DNA of 64,000 nt from an uncultured Ruminococcus sp. (GCA_947345935.1 CAMZZN010000002.1:62001-126000); one strand, 5' to 3'; positions 42,710-53,139 are shown, counted from the first letter of the stretch. The notes: generated from the letters alone by a model not told the origin. Made by a program: numbers and translations.

Positions 42710-43477
42710 ATGTCGGATTACAGCGCTTTTGCACGATTTTACGATAAGCTTACGGCGAATATTGACTATCGTAAGCGGGGAGAATATTTTCATGAGATAA
42801 TAAAGAAATTCAAGACAACAAGCGGAAACATCCTCCTTGATCTCGCCTGCGGAACGGGCAGTATTTCAGAGGTAATGGCTGATCTCGGGTACGATGTTAT
42901 CGGCGTTGACAATTCCGATGAAATGCTGGGAATAGCCATAGAAAAGAAGTTTGACAGCGGCAGCAGCATACAGTATCTTTGTCAGGATATGCGCTGCCTG
43001 GATATGTACGGAACAATAGATGTAACGATATGCGCTCTTGACAGCATAAATCATCTGTCGTCTATCGGGGATGTCCGGAAAGTTTTTGAAAGCGTGGCTT
43101 TCTTCTCGGAGCAGAACGCTTTGTTTATCTTCGATGTGAACACACTATATAAGCATCGTAATGTTCTCGCCGATAATACTTTCACCTATGAGGCAGAGGG
43201 CGTTTATTGTATCTGGGAGAATACTCTCGACAAGGAAACTGACGAGGTACGGATGAATCTGGAATTTTTTGAAGAGCTTGACAGCGGTTTGTATGAACGC
43301 AGTTCAGACAGCTTTTCCGAGAAAGCGTACAGTGAATCGGAACTTGAAAAGCTGCTGGCAGAATCGGGATTTGAGCTTCTTGTAAAGTACGGAGATGATA
43401 CATTCGCACTGCCTGCTGATAATACGCAGCGTATAGTGTATGTTACGAGATGCATACGAAATGGTCAGAATATATGA
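42710..43477 (+). CDS. Class I SAM-dependent methyltransferase
   Basis: LLDLACGTGSISEVMADLGYDVIGVDNS motif. Confidence 0.92.
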   Translation: MSDYSAFARFYDKLTANIDYRKRGEYFHEIIKKFKTTSGNILLDLACGTGSISEVMADLGYDVIGVDNSDEMLGIAIEKKFDSGSSIQYLCQDMRCLDMYGTIDVTICALDSINHLSSIGDVRKVFESVAFFSEQNALFIFDVNTLYKHRNVLADNTFTYEAEGVYCIWENTLDKETDEVRMNLEFFEELDSGLYERSSDSFSEKAYSESELEKLLAESGFELLVKYGDDTFALPADNTQRIVYVTRCIRNGQNI

Positions 43478-43489
43478 AAGGATAATACA

Positions 43490-44377
43490 ATGAGTAAATT
43501 ATATAGAGCGATTTCAGCGGACGGTTCTGCATTTGCGGAAGTTCTTGACGCTAAGGATATCGTATCAGAGATAGAGCGGATACACACAACGTCTGCGGTT
43601 ATAACCGCAGGTCTGGGACGTCTGGCTATAGCCGCTTCCCTTATGGGATATATGCTTAAAGGAGAGAATGATACTATTACTCTCCGTATAAACGGAGGCG
43701 GTCCTGCCGGACAGCTTACCGCTGTTGCAGACAGCCGGGGAAATGTAAAAAGCTGCGTGACGAATCCGGTAGTGGAGATCCCGCTTAACGCTCAGGGAAA
43801 GCTTGACGTTGGCGGAGCTGTCGGACGTGACGGTAATCTTTCCGTTGTGCGTGATATGGGACTTAAAGAACCATACGTGGGAGTGATCCCCCTCGTTTCC
43901 GGTGAGATCGCCGAGGATATTGCAAATTATTATGCAGTCAGCGAGCAGATACCTACAGTGTGTAGTCTTGGGGTTCTGGTAAATCCTGATCTGACGGTAA
44001 GGTCGGCAGGAGGATTTTTGGTACAGCTGCTGCCGTTTGCCGACGAAAAATGCATAGATATCATTGAGGAAAATGTCAATAAAATGCCGCCGGTGTCAAA
44101 GCTGCTGGATGATGGAACATCACCGGAAGAAATTGCCGGAATGCTTCTTAAAGGTCTTGATCCGAACGAGCTTGATACCGCTTCACCGGAGTATCACTGC
44201 GATTGCAGCCGTGAGAGAACGGAAAGGATTTTGCTAAGCATCGGTGAGGAGGAACTTTCAGATATAGCTGCGGAAGAAAAGGACACGGAAGTGTGCTGTC
44301 ATTTCTGCGGAAGGAAATATGTTTTTACTCCGAATGAGATCAGAAAACTGATGGGAAGCTTAAGAAAGGAATCCTGA
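43490..44377 (+). CDS. hslO: Hsp33 redox-regulated chaperone
   Basis: CDCSRERTERIL...CHFCGRKYVF zinc-binding cysteines; INGGGPAGQLTAVAD. Confidence 0.97.
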   Translation: MSKLYRAISADGSAFAEVLDAKDIVSEIERIHTTSAVITAGLGRLAIAASLMGYMLKGENDTITLRINGGGPAGQLTAVADSRGNVKSCVTNPVVEIPLNAQGKLDVGGAVGRDGNLSVVRDMGLKEPYVGVIPLVSGEIAEDIANYYAVSEQIPTVCSLGVLVNPDLTVRSAGGFLVQLLPFADEKCIDIIEENVNKMPPVSKLLDDGTSPEEIAGMLLKGLDPNELDTASPEYHCDCSRERTERILLSIGEEELSDIAAEEKDTEVCCHFCGRKYVFTPNEIRKLMGSLRKES

Positions 44378-45630
44378 TGTACGAAAATAAAACTGAAAAT
44401 ATTCCGGTCAAGGCGGTTCTTGCCTGCGTAGATACCGGAGAATTTGACGCAGAAATATCTATTCGTGAGCTGGAGGAGCTTGCTTCAACTGCCGAAGCCG
44501 AGGTTGTCGGTACTGTCATACAGAAACGTCCGTCGTACGATCCTGCAACCTGCATGGGCAGCGGGCGCCTTGAAGAACTGAAAGAACAGCTTGAAATATT
44601 TAAAGCCGAGCTGGTTATCTTCGATCATGAGCTGACAGGCGTTCAGGTGCGTAATATCGAGAATATTCTTGATGTACGGATAATCGACAGGACTACGCTG
44701 ATACTGGATATCTTTGCCCAGCGTGCCCGAACCAAAGAGGGAAAGCTGCAAGTTGAACTGGCGCAGCAGAAGTATCGGCTGCCTCGTCTTACCGGAATGG
44801 GAACAGCTCTTTCAAGACTTGGCGGCGGTATCGGCACAAGAGGGCCGGGTGAAACAAAGCTGGAAACGGATAAGCGGCATATCAGAAAAAGGATCTCCTA
44901 CCTTGAGAATGAACTGGAAGAACTTAAAAAGCACCGTGATTTTTCACGCTCACGCAGGAAGAAAGACGGAGTTCTCTGCGCAGCGATCGTTGGATATACC
45001 AATGTGGGAAAATCGACCCTGCTCAATGCCATGACAGATGCCGGGGTTCTGGCGGAAAATAAGCTTTTTGCGACTCTCGATACTACTTCCCGCTCGATAG
45101 AACTTCCCGACGGACGAAGCGTTATGCTTATCGATACGGTCGGACTTATACGCAGACTGCCGCATAATCTGATAGAGGCTTTCAAGTCAACGCTGGAGGA
45201 AGCTGCTTCTGCGGATGTAATTCTGAATGTTCAGGATCTTTCCTCTCCCGAAAGGCAGGAACAGGCTGAGGTCACCGAACAGCTTCTCACGGAACTGGGC
45301 TGCGGCGATATACCGAGAATCAACGTAATGAATAAGATGGACGCTGCTCTTGATGCCGATATGGTCTTTGAGGATGATTCAACAGTTATGATAAGCGCCA
45401 GAGAACGTTGTGGATTCGACAAACTGCTTGAATGTATTGTAAGGAAGCTTCCTGTGACGGCAAGGAGGATGCAACTTCTTATCCCATATTCCAAAGCCGG
45501 ATTTGCAGGCAGGATACGAGAGGAAGGAAAGATTTTTTCCGAGGAATTTGTTGAAACCGGCACGTTGACAGACGCTTTGATTGATGTAAAACTTATCAGG
45601 GAAGCGGAGCAGTATCGGATAAAAGAATAA
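44377..45630 (+). CDS. hflX: GTPase HflX
   Basis: GTRGPGETKLETDKRHI, GYTNVGKSTLLNAM, DTVGLIRRLPH. Confidence 0.97.
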   Translation: MYENKTENIPVKAVLACVDTGEFDAEISIRELEELASTAEAEVVGTVIQKRPSYDPATCMGSGRLEELKEQLEIFKAELVIFDHELTGVQVRNIENILDVRIIDRTTLILDIFAQRARTKEGKLQVELAQQKYRLPRLTGMGTALSRLGGGIGTRGPGETKLETDKRHIRKRISYLENELEELKKHRDFSRSRRKKDGVLCAAIVGYTNVGKSTLLNAMTDAGVLAENKLFATLDTTSRSIELPDGRSVMLIDTVGLIRRLPHNLIEAFKSTLEEAASADVILNVQDLSSPERQEQAEVTEQLLTELGCGDIPRINVMNKMDAALDADMVFEDDSTVMISARERCGFDKLLECIVRKLPVTARRMQLLIPYSKAGFAGRIREEGKIFSEEFVETGTLTDALIDVKLIREAEQYRIKE

Positions 45631-45726
45631 ATAAAAACAGCCGCATACCTTCCAATGCCATTAACTTAATGGTCTATGACCCTTTCACTTTTGTTAAGAG
45701 GGAATTTGCTCTATGAGCAATCATCC

Positions 45727-45769
45727 TACTTAAATTAAGCGCCTCTTTACGAGGCGCTTAATTTAAGTA
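45727..45769. terminator. Perfect 19-bp stem hairpin
   Basis: TACTTAAATTAAGCGCCTC-tttac-GAGGCGCTTAATTTAAGTA. Confidence 0.75.
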
Positions 45770-45780
45770 ATATTGGGTTT

Positions 45781-45831
45781 CCAAAGGGGATGTACTCCTC
45801 TTTGGCAGGGGTGTGGGGACAGAGTCCCCAC
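45781..45831. repeat. Tandem-hairpin intergenic repeat
   Basis: CCAAAGGGGAtgtaCTCCTCTTTGG followed by GTGGGGACagaGTCCCCAC. Confidence 0.55.
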
Positions 45832-45852
45832 TTAAGTTTTTGTATATAGGGA

Positions 45853-47091
45853 TCATTTTGTTTTTGTCTGATCTTTTTTCGGCTCTTTCTTCTTTTTGGT
45901 CGGTTCTGGTGCGGTCGGAGCATAATCAGCGGTAACTGCGGACATATTTTTAGATTCAAGACGATAGCTGATATACTCGCTTATCAGCGAATACACGACA
46001 GCAAATACGGGAACGCCGAGTATCATTCCGGCAAATCCGAAGAGACCGCCTCCCACAAGAATAGAGAACAGCACCCAGAATGAGGAAACGCCTGTAGACT
46101 GACCAAGGATCTTCGGGCCGATGACATTTCCGTCAAGCTGCTGTATAATAAGTATGAGAATTGCAAAAGGAATTACCTGCTTTGGCGACGATACAAGAAG
46201 AAGCAGTCCGCTGGGGATAGCTCCGATAAAGGGACCGAAAAACGGGATTACGTTGGTGATTCCTACTATAACGGAAATGAGGACTGCAAAATTTATCTTC
46301 ATTACCGTCATGCAGATGAAACAGAGGAATCCGATAATTATGGAATCTATGATCTTTCCGGAGATAAATCCGCTTATTGAACTGTTTGTCTGAGTGCACA
46401 CCCGGAAAAAACCTGAAGCGCCTTTTTCCGGAAGTATCGCATAAGTGAATTTTTTGATTTGAGCCTGGAAATGCTCCTTATCATAGAGAAAATAAACGGC
46501 TACGATCATTCCGATGAGAAAATCCTTGATAGCGATCATGAAAGCAAATGTACGGTCGGTTATTTTGACCATAAGATCGCCGACTTTAGGAAGTAAATTC
46601 TCTACAAATTTATTGACATCAATTTCCAGACGGCTTATCTGTTCGTCAGCGCTTTTTACCAGTTCAGGATATTTATCGGAAAGAGAATTTATCCAGTCAC
46701 GACAATTGTCAATATATGTGTTGACGTTTTCAAAAATACCGGTTATGCTGTTGAGTACCTGAGGCAATATGATCGCAAGAAGCGCTGAAATTATTGTAAT
46801 GAACACAATCATTGCGCTTGCAGCAGCAATTATGCGGTTCAGCCTGGGATGCGGCTTTTTGCGTTCAGTAAATTTTTTTGTTCGCTTTTCCACAAACATC
46901 ATTATAGGATTTACCAGGTAGGCTATAACAAGCCCCCAGGTGATAGGCGCTGCCACGGACAGAAATGTTTTTATCACTCTGCCCACTATAGTGAAATTGA
47001 AAAGTATTGCGTAGACCACAAGGCAGGCTGTAAATGTCAGTACGGTGTAAATGGAAATTGTGTTATATTTTGTATTCCAGTTTATTTTCAT
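45853..47091 (-). CDS. AI-2E family transporter (PerM-like)
   Basis: Multi-TM with GITNVIPFFGPFIGAIP motif and QQLDGNVIGPKILGQSTGVSSFWVL. Confidence 0.92.
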   Translation of the reverse strand: MKINWNTKYNTISIYTVLTFTACLVVYAILFNFTIVGRVIKTFLSVAAPITWGLVIAYLVNPIMMFVEKRTKKFTERKKPHPRLNRIIAAASAMIVFITIISALLAIILPQVLNSITGIFENVNTYIDNCRDWINSLSDKYPELVKSADEQISRLEIDVNKFVENLLPKVGDLMVKITDRTFAFMIAIKDFLIGMIVAVYFLYDKEHFQAQIKKFTYAILPEKGASGFFRVCTQTNSSISGFISGKIIDSIIIGFLCFICMTVMKINFAVLISVIVGITNVIPFFGPFIGAIPSGLLLLVSSPKQVIPFAILILIIQQLDGNVIGPKILGQSTGVSSFWVLFSILVGGGLFGFAGMILGVPVFAVVYSLISEYISYRLESKNMSAVTADYAPTAPEPTKKKKEPKKDQTKTK

Positions 47092-47587
47092 ATCCTAATC
47101 CCTCGTTTCACTGGTGTAAGAATCTATACCAACAGATGATAATTAATTATAGCATATATTTCATTGGTTGGCAAGTCCTGAATCCTCATTTTGCTGAAGA
47201 TCATTGATAATTTATTTTATTATTGTGAATGTCAGAATGTTAAAATAAAAAAATATAGTTCAAGCAATCTTTATGTATAAAAAATCTCTTGTGGAATTCA
47301 GCAGAAATATGTCTGTGATTCCATGATATAGAGTAAATGATCACGGAAGAATATTTCCTGAAAGTTAGCAAAAAATGACTGATTTATTAATAAACAGCAA
47401 CATACGACTTGATTTGTTCATGAAAACGCAATAAAATATTAATATAAGATGATCCCCTGAAAACTCATTTACCAGAAGTGCTTTTCAGAGGAAGCCATTT
47501 GCTGACAGGGATCTGCACACTGTTCAGTACTTGATTCCGGATACGTTTCCGGATGAAGTTTACCATTATATTAATTAAAAGCGAGGA

Positions 47588-47692
47588 ATGATGCATATTA
47601 AGAAAAGCTTTTTAAGCAGAATTCCGACAGAGTCCTTAATGCGGCGTTGCCGTAAAGAACTCAAAGAAATCCAGATGGATTTCACCTACTGA
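47588..47692 (+). CDS. Putative 34-aa leader peptide / sORF upstream of xylanase
   Basis: MMHIKKSFLSRIPTESLMRRCRKELKEIQMDFTY*, GCGAGGA upstream. Confidence 0.3.
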   Translation: MMHIKKSFLSRIPTESLMRRCRKELKEIQMDFTY

Positions 47693-47715
47693 TTATTTCT
47701 AAAAGGAGGATTTTT

Positions 47716-50586
47716 ATGAAACTGAAAAGTAAATTAAGCAAATTGGCTGGTGTGTTTACAGTTGCAGTTATGTGTTTCACGATGCTTCCAAAAATGCCGA
47801 CTTCTTCTTCGGCGGCAAATGTTGGTGATAAGCTCAGCGTTGGCAACGGTACGAATCAGCATAAGGGCAATTGCGACGGTTACAGCTACGAGGTCTGGAT
47901 TGACACAACTGGCGGCAACGGTTCCATGACACTCGGTCAGGGCGCTGCTTTCAAGGCGGAGTGGAATGCAAGTGTCAGCAGCGGTAACTTCCTTGCTCGC
48001 CGTGGTCTGGACTTTGGTTCCCAGAAAAAGGCTACCGATTATCCATACATCGGCATGGACTATGAAGCCGACTATCGTCAGACCGGCAGCGCAAACGGCA
48101 ACTCACGTCTTTGCGTATACGGCTGGTTCCAGAACAAGAACGCCGGCAACGTACCGCTCGTTGAGTACTACATCATCGAGGACTGGGTAGACTGGTGCCC
48201 GGATGCTAACGGCAAAATGGTTACCATTGATGGCGCACAGTACAAGATTTTCCAGATGGATCACACCGGTCCGACTATCAACGGCGGCAGTGAGACATTT
48301 AAGCAGTATTTCAGTGTCCGTCAGCAAAAGAGAACCTCCGGTCACATTACTGTTTCCGATCACTTCAAGGCATGGGCAGACGAAGGTTGGGGTATCGGTA
48401 ATCTTTATGAGGTTGCTCTGAATGCTGAAGGCTGGCAGAGCAGCGGCGTCGCAGATATCAAAAAGCTCGATGTTTATACAGATCCCAGCGGAAATCCAAA
48501 CCCCACACCAGACCCTGCTCCTTCAGTAGAACCCGATGCAGACGGCAATTATTTCAAGAGCACATTTGAGTCCGGTACTGACGGCTGGTCTGAGAGAGGC
48601 GATGCATCTGTTTCAACTGATTCCGATAATTACTATGCCGGCAAGAAGTCGCTTTATGTTACAGGACGTACAGATAACTGGCACGGCGCTTCTATCGCTC
48701 TCGATCCTGATGCCTTTGTTGCCGGAAATACCTACAGTTTCAGCACCGGTGTTCTCCAGAAGAGCGGTTCGGCAGTTGATATGCAGCTTACACTCCAGTA
48801 TTCGCTTGACGGTGAAGATCACTACGATCAGATTGCTTCCGCAGCAGCAAAAAGCGGTGAGTGGACAAAGCTTGAAAATACTTCGTTCACTATCCCAGCC
48901 GGAGCAGTAAATCTTCTGCTTTATGTAGAAGCTCCTGACAGCCTTACAGATTTTTATATTGACGAAGCACGGGGATCAAAGTCAGGTGTAAAGTCATCTG
49001 TAACAACAGGCGGCGGCACTGTCGCAGGCGCAACAATTACAACTACTACAACTACTACAACAACTACAAAGAAGCCATCCGTAACAACTACAACAACAGC
49101 TAAATCTGAGAATCCCGGTTTAGAGGTAACCCTCTGGGGCGATGCAGACTGTGACGGAGAGGTGCTTCTTAACGATGCAATACTTGTTATGCAGGCGATA
49201 GGAAATCCTGACGTATATGGTGTAAACGGAAGTGATGCAAGCCATATCACTGAACAGGGCAGACTTAACGCAGACGTAAACGAGAATGGAAACGGTCTTA
49301 CAAACCTTGACGCTCTTGCTATTCAGAAGTATCTTCTCAACATGATAAGTAAACTTCCTGAGAGTGTTCAGGATGGTAACACAGAGCCTATAGTTACAAC
49401 TACAATACCTACAGTTTCAGATACTGATTTTTTTGATGACAGCTTCTCTTCGGGAACAGACGGCTGGGAGCAGAGAGGAGCAGCTTCGCTCTCGCTTGAT
49501 AATTCAACTTATTATTCAGAGGGATCATCCCTTAAAGTTACAGGCAGAGAGGATACATGGCAGGGCACCGCAAAGTCTCTTGACAGTTCATATAAGGCAG
49601 GAAATACATACAGCTTCAGCGCCGCAGTTCTTCAGGCGTCCGGCTCATCCCAGACCGCCAAAATGACTCTCCAGTATAATCTTGACGGAGAAGAACATTA
49701 TGATGAAATAGCTTCTGTAACAGCAGCAGACAAAACATGGACAAAGCTTGAAAATACAGCTTACACAATTCCGGCAGGAGCAACTGATCTTCTGCTTTAC
49801 GTTGAACTTCCCGATTCGACAGCCGACTATTATCTTGACGATGCTCAGTCAGCTGCAAAGGGAACAGCCTCAAAGGTCGTAACAGGCAAGGGCACGGTAG
49901 GAGTTGTTTCAGATCCTGCTGTAACACCTGCCGGAAAGGTTGATCCTTCAAAGCCCATGGTCGCTATCAGCTTTGACGACGGAGCAGTCGGATCATCCGC
50001 AAACGCTACATCCATGAGGATAATCAATGCTCTTGCAAAGCAGGATTTCCGTGCTACTTTCTTCTATGTAGGCGACTGGATCAGAGGAACTGACGGCGAA
50101 CAGGAAGTTAAGTATGCATATTCAAAGGGCATGGAGATCGCAAATCATACAAAGTCGCATCCGAACCTCACTGAGAAGTCTGCGTCTGAGATCAGAAGCG
50201 AGTACGATCAGTGTGCATCCAAGCTTAAAGGAATTATCGGAGCAGAGCCTTCAAAACTGCTGAGACTTCCTTATCTGGCGTCAAATCAGACAGTACAGTC
50301 AACTCTTAATGATGTTCCGCTTATAACCTGTTCTATTGATACGCAGGACTGGAACGGCGCATCAAAGGATCAGATGGTAAGCAAGATAAAAAGTGCTATG
50401 AATGACGGTTCTCTTAACGGATCTATCGTACTTTGTCACGAAACATACGAAACAACGGCAGCTGCAATTGAAGAGCTTGCGCCTTACCTTAAGGAACAGG
50501 GCTGGCAGATTGTAACTGTTTCCGAGATGTTTGAGGCAAAGGGCAAGCAGCTTAATGGCGGACAGATCTACACAAAGTGCAATTGA
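47716..50586 (+). CDS. Cellulosomal bifunctional xylanase/esterase: GH11 - CBM22 - Thr-rich linker - dockerin - CBM22 - CE4 polysaccharide deacetylase
   Basis: GH11 core (YSYEVWIDTTGGNGSMTLGQGAAFKAEWN, LVEYYIIEDW, GHITVSDHFKAW); two similar CBM22-like modules (SGTDGWSERGDASVS / SGTDGWEQRGAASLS); dockerin DADCDGEVLLNDAILVMQAI...NADVNENGNGLTNLDALAIQKYLL; CE4 ISFDDG, NHTKSHPN. Confidence 0.93.
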   Translation: MKLKSKLSKLAGVFTVAVMCFTMLPKMPTSSSAANVGDKLSVGNGTNQHKGNCDGYSYEVWIDTTGGNGSMTLGQGAAFKAEWNASVSSGNFLARRGLDFGSQKKATDYPYIGMDYEADYRQTGSANGNSRLCVYGWFQNKNAGNVPLVEYYIIEDWVDWCPDANGKMVTIDGAQYKIFQMDHTGPTINGGSETFKQYFSVRQQKRTSGHITVSDHFKAWADEGWGIGNLYEVALNAEGWQSSGVADIKKLDVYTDPSGNPNPTPDPAPSVEPDADGNYFKSTFESGTDGWSERGDASVSTDSDNYYAGKKSLYVTGRTDNWHGASIALDPDAFVAGNTYSFSTGVLQKSGSAVDMQLTLQYSLDGEDHYDQIASAAAKSGEWTKLENTSFTIPAGAVNLLLYVEAPDSLTDFYIDEARGSKSGVKSSVTTGGGTVAGATITTTTTTTTTTKKPSVTTTTTAKSENPGLEVTLWGDADCDGEVLLNDAILVMQAIGNPDVYGVNGSDASHITEQGRLNADVNENGNGLTNLDALAIQKYLLNMISKLPESVQDGNTEPIVTTTIPTVSDTDFFDDSFSSGTDGWEQRGAASLSLDNSTYYSEGSSLKVTGREDTWQGTAKSLDSSYKAGNTYSFSAAVLQASGSSQTAKMTLQYNLDGEEHYDEIASVTAADKTWTKLENTAYTIPAGATDLLLYVELPDSTADYYLDDAQSAAKGTASKVVTGKGTVGVVSDPAVTPAGKVDPSKPMVAISFDDGAVGSSANATSMRIINALAKQDFRATFFYVGDWIRGTDGEQEVKYAYSKGMEIANHTKSHPNLTEKSASEIRSEYDQCASKLKGIIGAEPSKLLRLPYLASNQTVQSTLNDVPLITCSIDTQDWNGASKDQMVSKIKSAMNDGSLNGSIVLCHETYETTAAAIEELAPYLKEQGWQIVTVSEMFEAKGKQLNGGQIYTKCN

Positions 50587-50831
50587 GAAATTGTGTTCGT
50601 TGAGAAGAAGTACGGATTTTTCTGAAAGTATGTTTTTAAATTAAGATTTCTTCAATTCATATCCCCTTACAGCAGCCGACTATTCAGGTCGGCTGCTGTT
50701 TTATTTAGCTAAAAACAGCGGTTTGCAACTGCCTATTGACAAATTGTAAAGTCCGGTTGCTTGACTTCAACTGAAATATATCATATAATTAGAGCGTAAT
50801 CAATTGATATACAGAAAGGTGGAAAAAATTT

Positions 50832-51836
50832 ATGATTTTTGCAGATAAGCTTGTTGACCTAAGGAAGAAGAACGGTATGTCTCAGGAAGAACTTGCTGAA
50901 AAGATGAACGTCAGCCGCCAGTCGGTTTCTAAGTGGGAGGGAGCACAGTCTGTGCCGGATTTAAACAGAATACTTGCACTGTCACGTATTTTCAGCGTAA
51001 CTACTGATTATCTTCTGAACGATGAGATCGAAGTATGCGCAGACGCCTCTGTTATCGGAGATGACGATGAGAAATCCCTCAGAAAAGTGACAATGGAAGA
51101 AGCGTCGGTTTTTCTTAAAATTAATGAAAAAAATGCACGGCGTACAGCTTTTGCCGTTTTTCTTTGCATTGTTTCGGTAATTCCGCTTTTGCTTCTTGGC
51201 GTTGCGGGAGAAAGCGGCAGATTTCCATTATCGGAGGACAGTGCAGGAGTGATCGGACTTATAATTCTTTTGCTTATTGTTGCTGCATCAGTGGGGATTT
51301 TTATGATATCGGACAGTGAAATGAATCCGTATAAATATCTGGAAGAAGAAAGTATAGATACCGAATATGGTGTTTCCGGAATGGTAAGGGAAAAAAGAAA
51401 AAACCATGGATTTTCTTATATGCGAAATAAAATTATGGGTTCAATTATTTGTATAATTTCTGTTATTCCAATGATTGGTTCAGTACTTATTTCCGAATCT
51501 GATTTTGTCTGTACTGTCGGATTATGTATTATGCTGTTTGTCTGTGGTCTTGGCGTATATTTTCTTGTCATGGCTGAAAATATCAATGAAGGGTTTGATA
51601 AACTTCTTGAAGACGGTAAATATTCCAAAGAAAACAAATCAGTCAAAAAAGAATGCGCCAGCAGACCAAGCATCGGAAAAATATATTGGCTCATATTAGC
51701 GGCGCTGTTTCTGGCTGTGGGATTCATTGCAGACGATTGGGGACATAACTGGATAATTCTTGTTATCGGAGCTGTTTTATACGGCGTTGTGGTTGAATTT
51801 TCAAAGTTTTCCGGCGGTAAATCCGGCAAATTATAA
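50832..51836 (+). CDS. XRE-family regulator with C-terminal transmembrane segments
   Basis: LRKKNGMSQEELAEKMNVSRQSVSKWEGAQSVPDLNRIL; several hydrophobic segments. Confidence 0.9.
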   Translation: MIFADKLVDLRKKNGMSQEELAEKMNVSRQSVSKWEGAQSVPDLNRILALSRIFSVTTDYLLNDEIEVCADASVIGDDDEKSLRKVTMEEASVFLKINEKNARRTAFAVFLCIVSVIPLLLLGVAGESGRFPLSEDSAGVIGLIILLLIVAASVGIFMISDSEMNPYKYLEEESIDTEYGVSGMVREKRKNHGFSYMRNKIMGSIICIISVIPMIGSVLISESDFVCTVGLCIMLFVCGLGVYFLVMAENINEGFDKLLEDGKYSKENKSVKKECASRPSIGKIYWLILAALFLAVGFIADDWGHNWIILVIGAVLYGVVVEFSKFSGGKSGKL

Positions 51837-51940
51837 AAATATTAAATATAAATTTGTCACTAATCAACAAAGTTTTTATCATTCTATTTACAAAGTGTTT
51901 ATTATGTTATATAATAAATATTAAGGTATAAATTTAAAGC

Positions 51941-52813
51941 GTGGTGAATAATGTGATAAAGTATCTTTCAGGAGATTACGAAACAGTTGATTATGACGAA
52001 AAAAAGTATGTATTGCTCCATGATAATTATGATAACGAAGCATATCCTGTACATTGGCACAGCGCAGTTGAACTGCTCATGCCTCTGAAGAATCATTATA
52101 TCGTCAATGTGGGCGGCATTGATTATCGTATTGAAGAGAATGAAGTACTTATTGTTCCTCCCGGAGAGCTTCACAGTATGCCAGCGATTCCAGGTCACAG
52201 ACTGATATTCCAGTGCGATAATGTTAATTTGGGTGACGTTCCGGTGCTGGAAACCGTTATGAGAGCTTTAAAGTCGCCTGTGCTAATTACTCCTGGGTAT
52301 AGCAGGGAACTTCACATTTTCGCCAGAAAAACCATGATGGATATATATAAGATGTATAATTCAAAATCAGAGCTTGCCGTAGTCAGAACTTATCTGATGA
52401 TGATAGATCTTTTTATGGCTCTGCGGGAATTTCAGTTGGAGCAGAGCAAAATACTTATGGATTGTGATGACGAGAAAATCAGTGAATACAGTGAAAAATT
52501 CGGTACAGTTTTTAAATATATCGACAATAACTATATGTATGATATTTCACTGGATCAGCTTGCAAATGTTGCAGGCTACAGCAAATATCATTTTTCAAGG
52601 ATATTCAAGCAGTATAATTCCATGTCGTATTTACAATACATAAATGCACGCCGTACAAGAGCGGCAGAGCTTCTGCTTCTTGACCCGACTATCCCTATAA
52701 CTGAGGTGGCAATGAGATCGGGATTCAAGAGTCTTACCACGTTCAATCGTATCTTCAAGGAGATTAAGCACTGTACTCCTACAGATTTCAAGAAGCTCTA
52801 TTCTAATCATTAA
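51941..52813 (+). CDS. AraC family transcriptional regulator with cupin-like N-terminus
   Basis: HWHSAVELL cupin; C-term ISLDQLANVAGYSKYHFSRIFKQYN...ITEVAMRSGFKSLTTFNRIFKE; start codon uncertain (GTG). Confidence 0.93.
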   Translation: MVNNVIKYLSGDYETVDYDEKKYVLLHDNYDNEAYPVHWHSAVELLMPLKNHYIVNVGGIDYRIEENEVLIVPPGELHSMPAIPGHRLIFQCDNVNLGDVPVLETVMRALKSPVLITPGYSRELHIFARKTMMDIYKMYNSKSELAVVRTYLMMIDLFMALREFQLEQSKILMDCDDEKISEYSEKFGTVFKYIDNNYMYDISLDQLANVAGYSKYHFSRIFKQYNSMSYLQYINARRTRAAELLLLDPTIPITEVAMRSGFKSLTTFNRIFKEIKHCTPTDFKKLYSNH

Positions 52814-52866
52814 GAAGATGTCCGCATAGAAAACTTCACGTATAATTTCTATGCGGATATCTTCTT
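52812..52866 (+). terminator. Intrinsic terminator after araC-type gene
   Basis: aagaagatgtccgcatagaaa...tttctatgcggatatcttctt. Confidence 0.75.
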
Positions 52867-53139
52867 AAACCAAATTCTTTTGTTTTGAAAAATTTCCCTT
52901 TTGTCAGAAAATCAGGTATAAGGCATACCGATATGAAATCTGACAAAGGGGCATTTTTATGTCTGAATGAAAGCTTGATCATGATCGTATCTCATCTGCT
53001 GATTACAGTTTTAATGCCGCATATATTATCCAAAGACAGGTTCAGAGTTTATTGTAAGAGAAAAAATAAAAATAACCGACTAAAATAATATAAAGACAAT
53101 GCTTTGAATCATTGTAACATAAAATCAGAAAGGAGCAGT

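Noticed and set aside
49030-49115. ACTACTACAACTACTAC tandem repeat suspected as microsatellite or CRISPR-like
   Set aside because: In-frame poly-Thr interdomain linker typical of cellulosomal enzymes; no spacers
52885-53088. 67-aa ORF upstream of CotH
   Set aside because: TTG start, no RBS, overlaps a hairpin-like region; composition not protein-like
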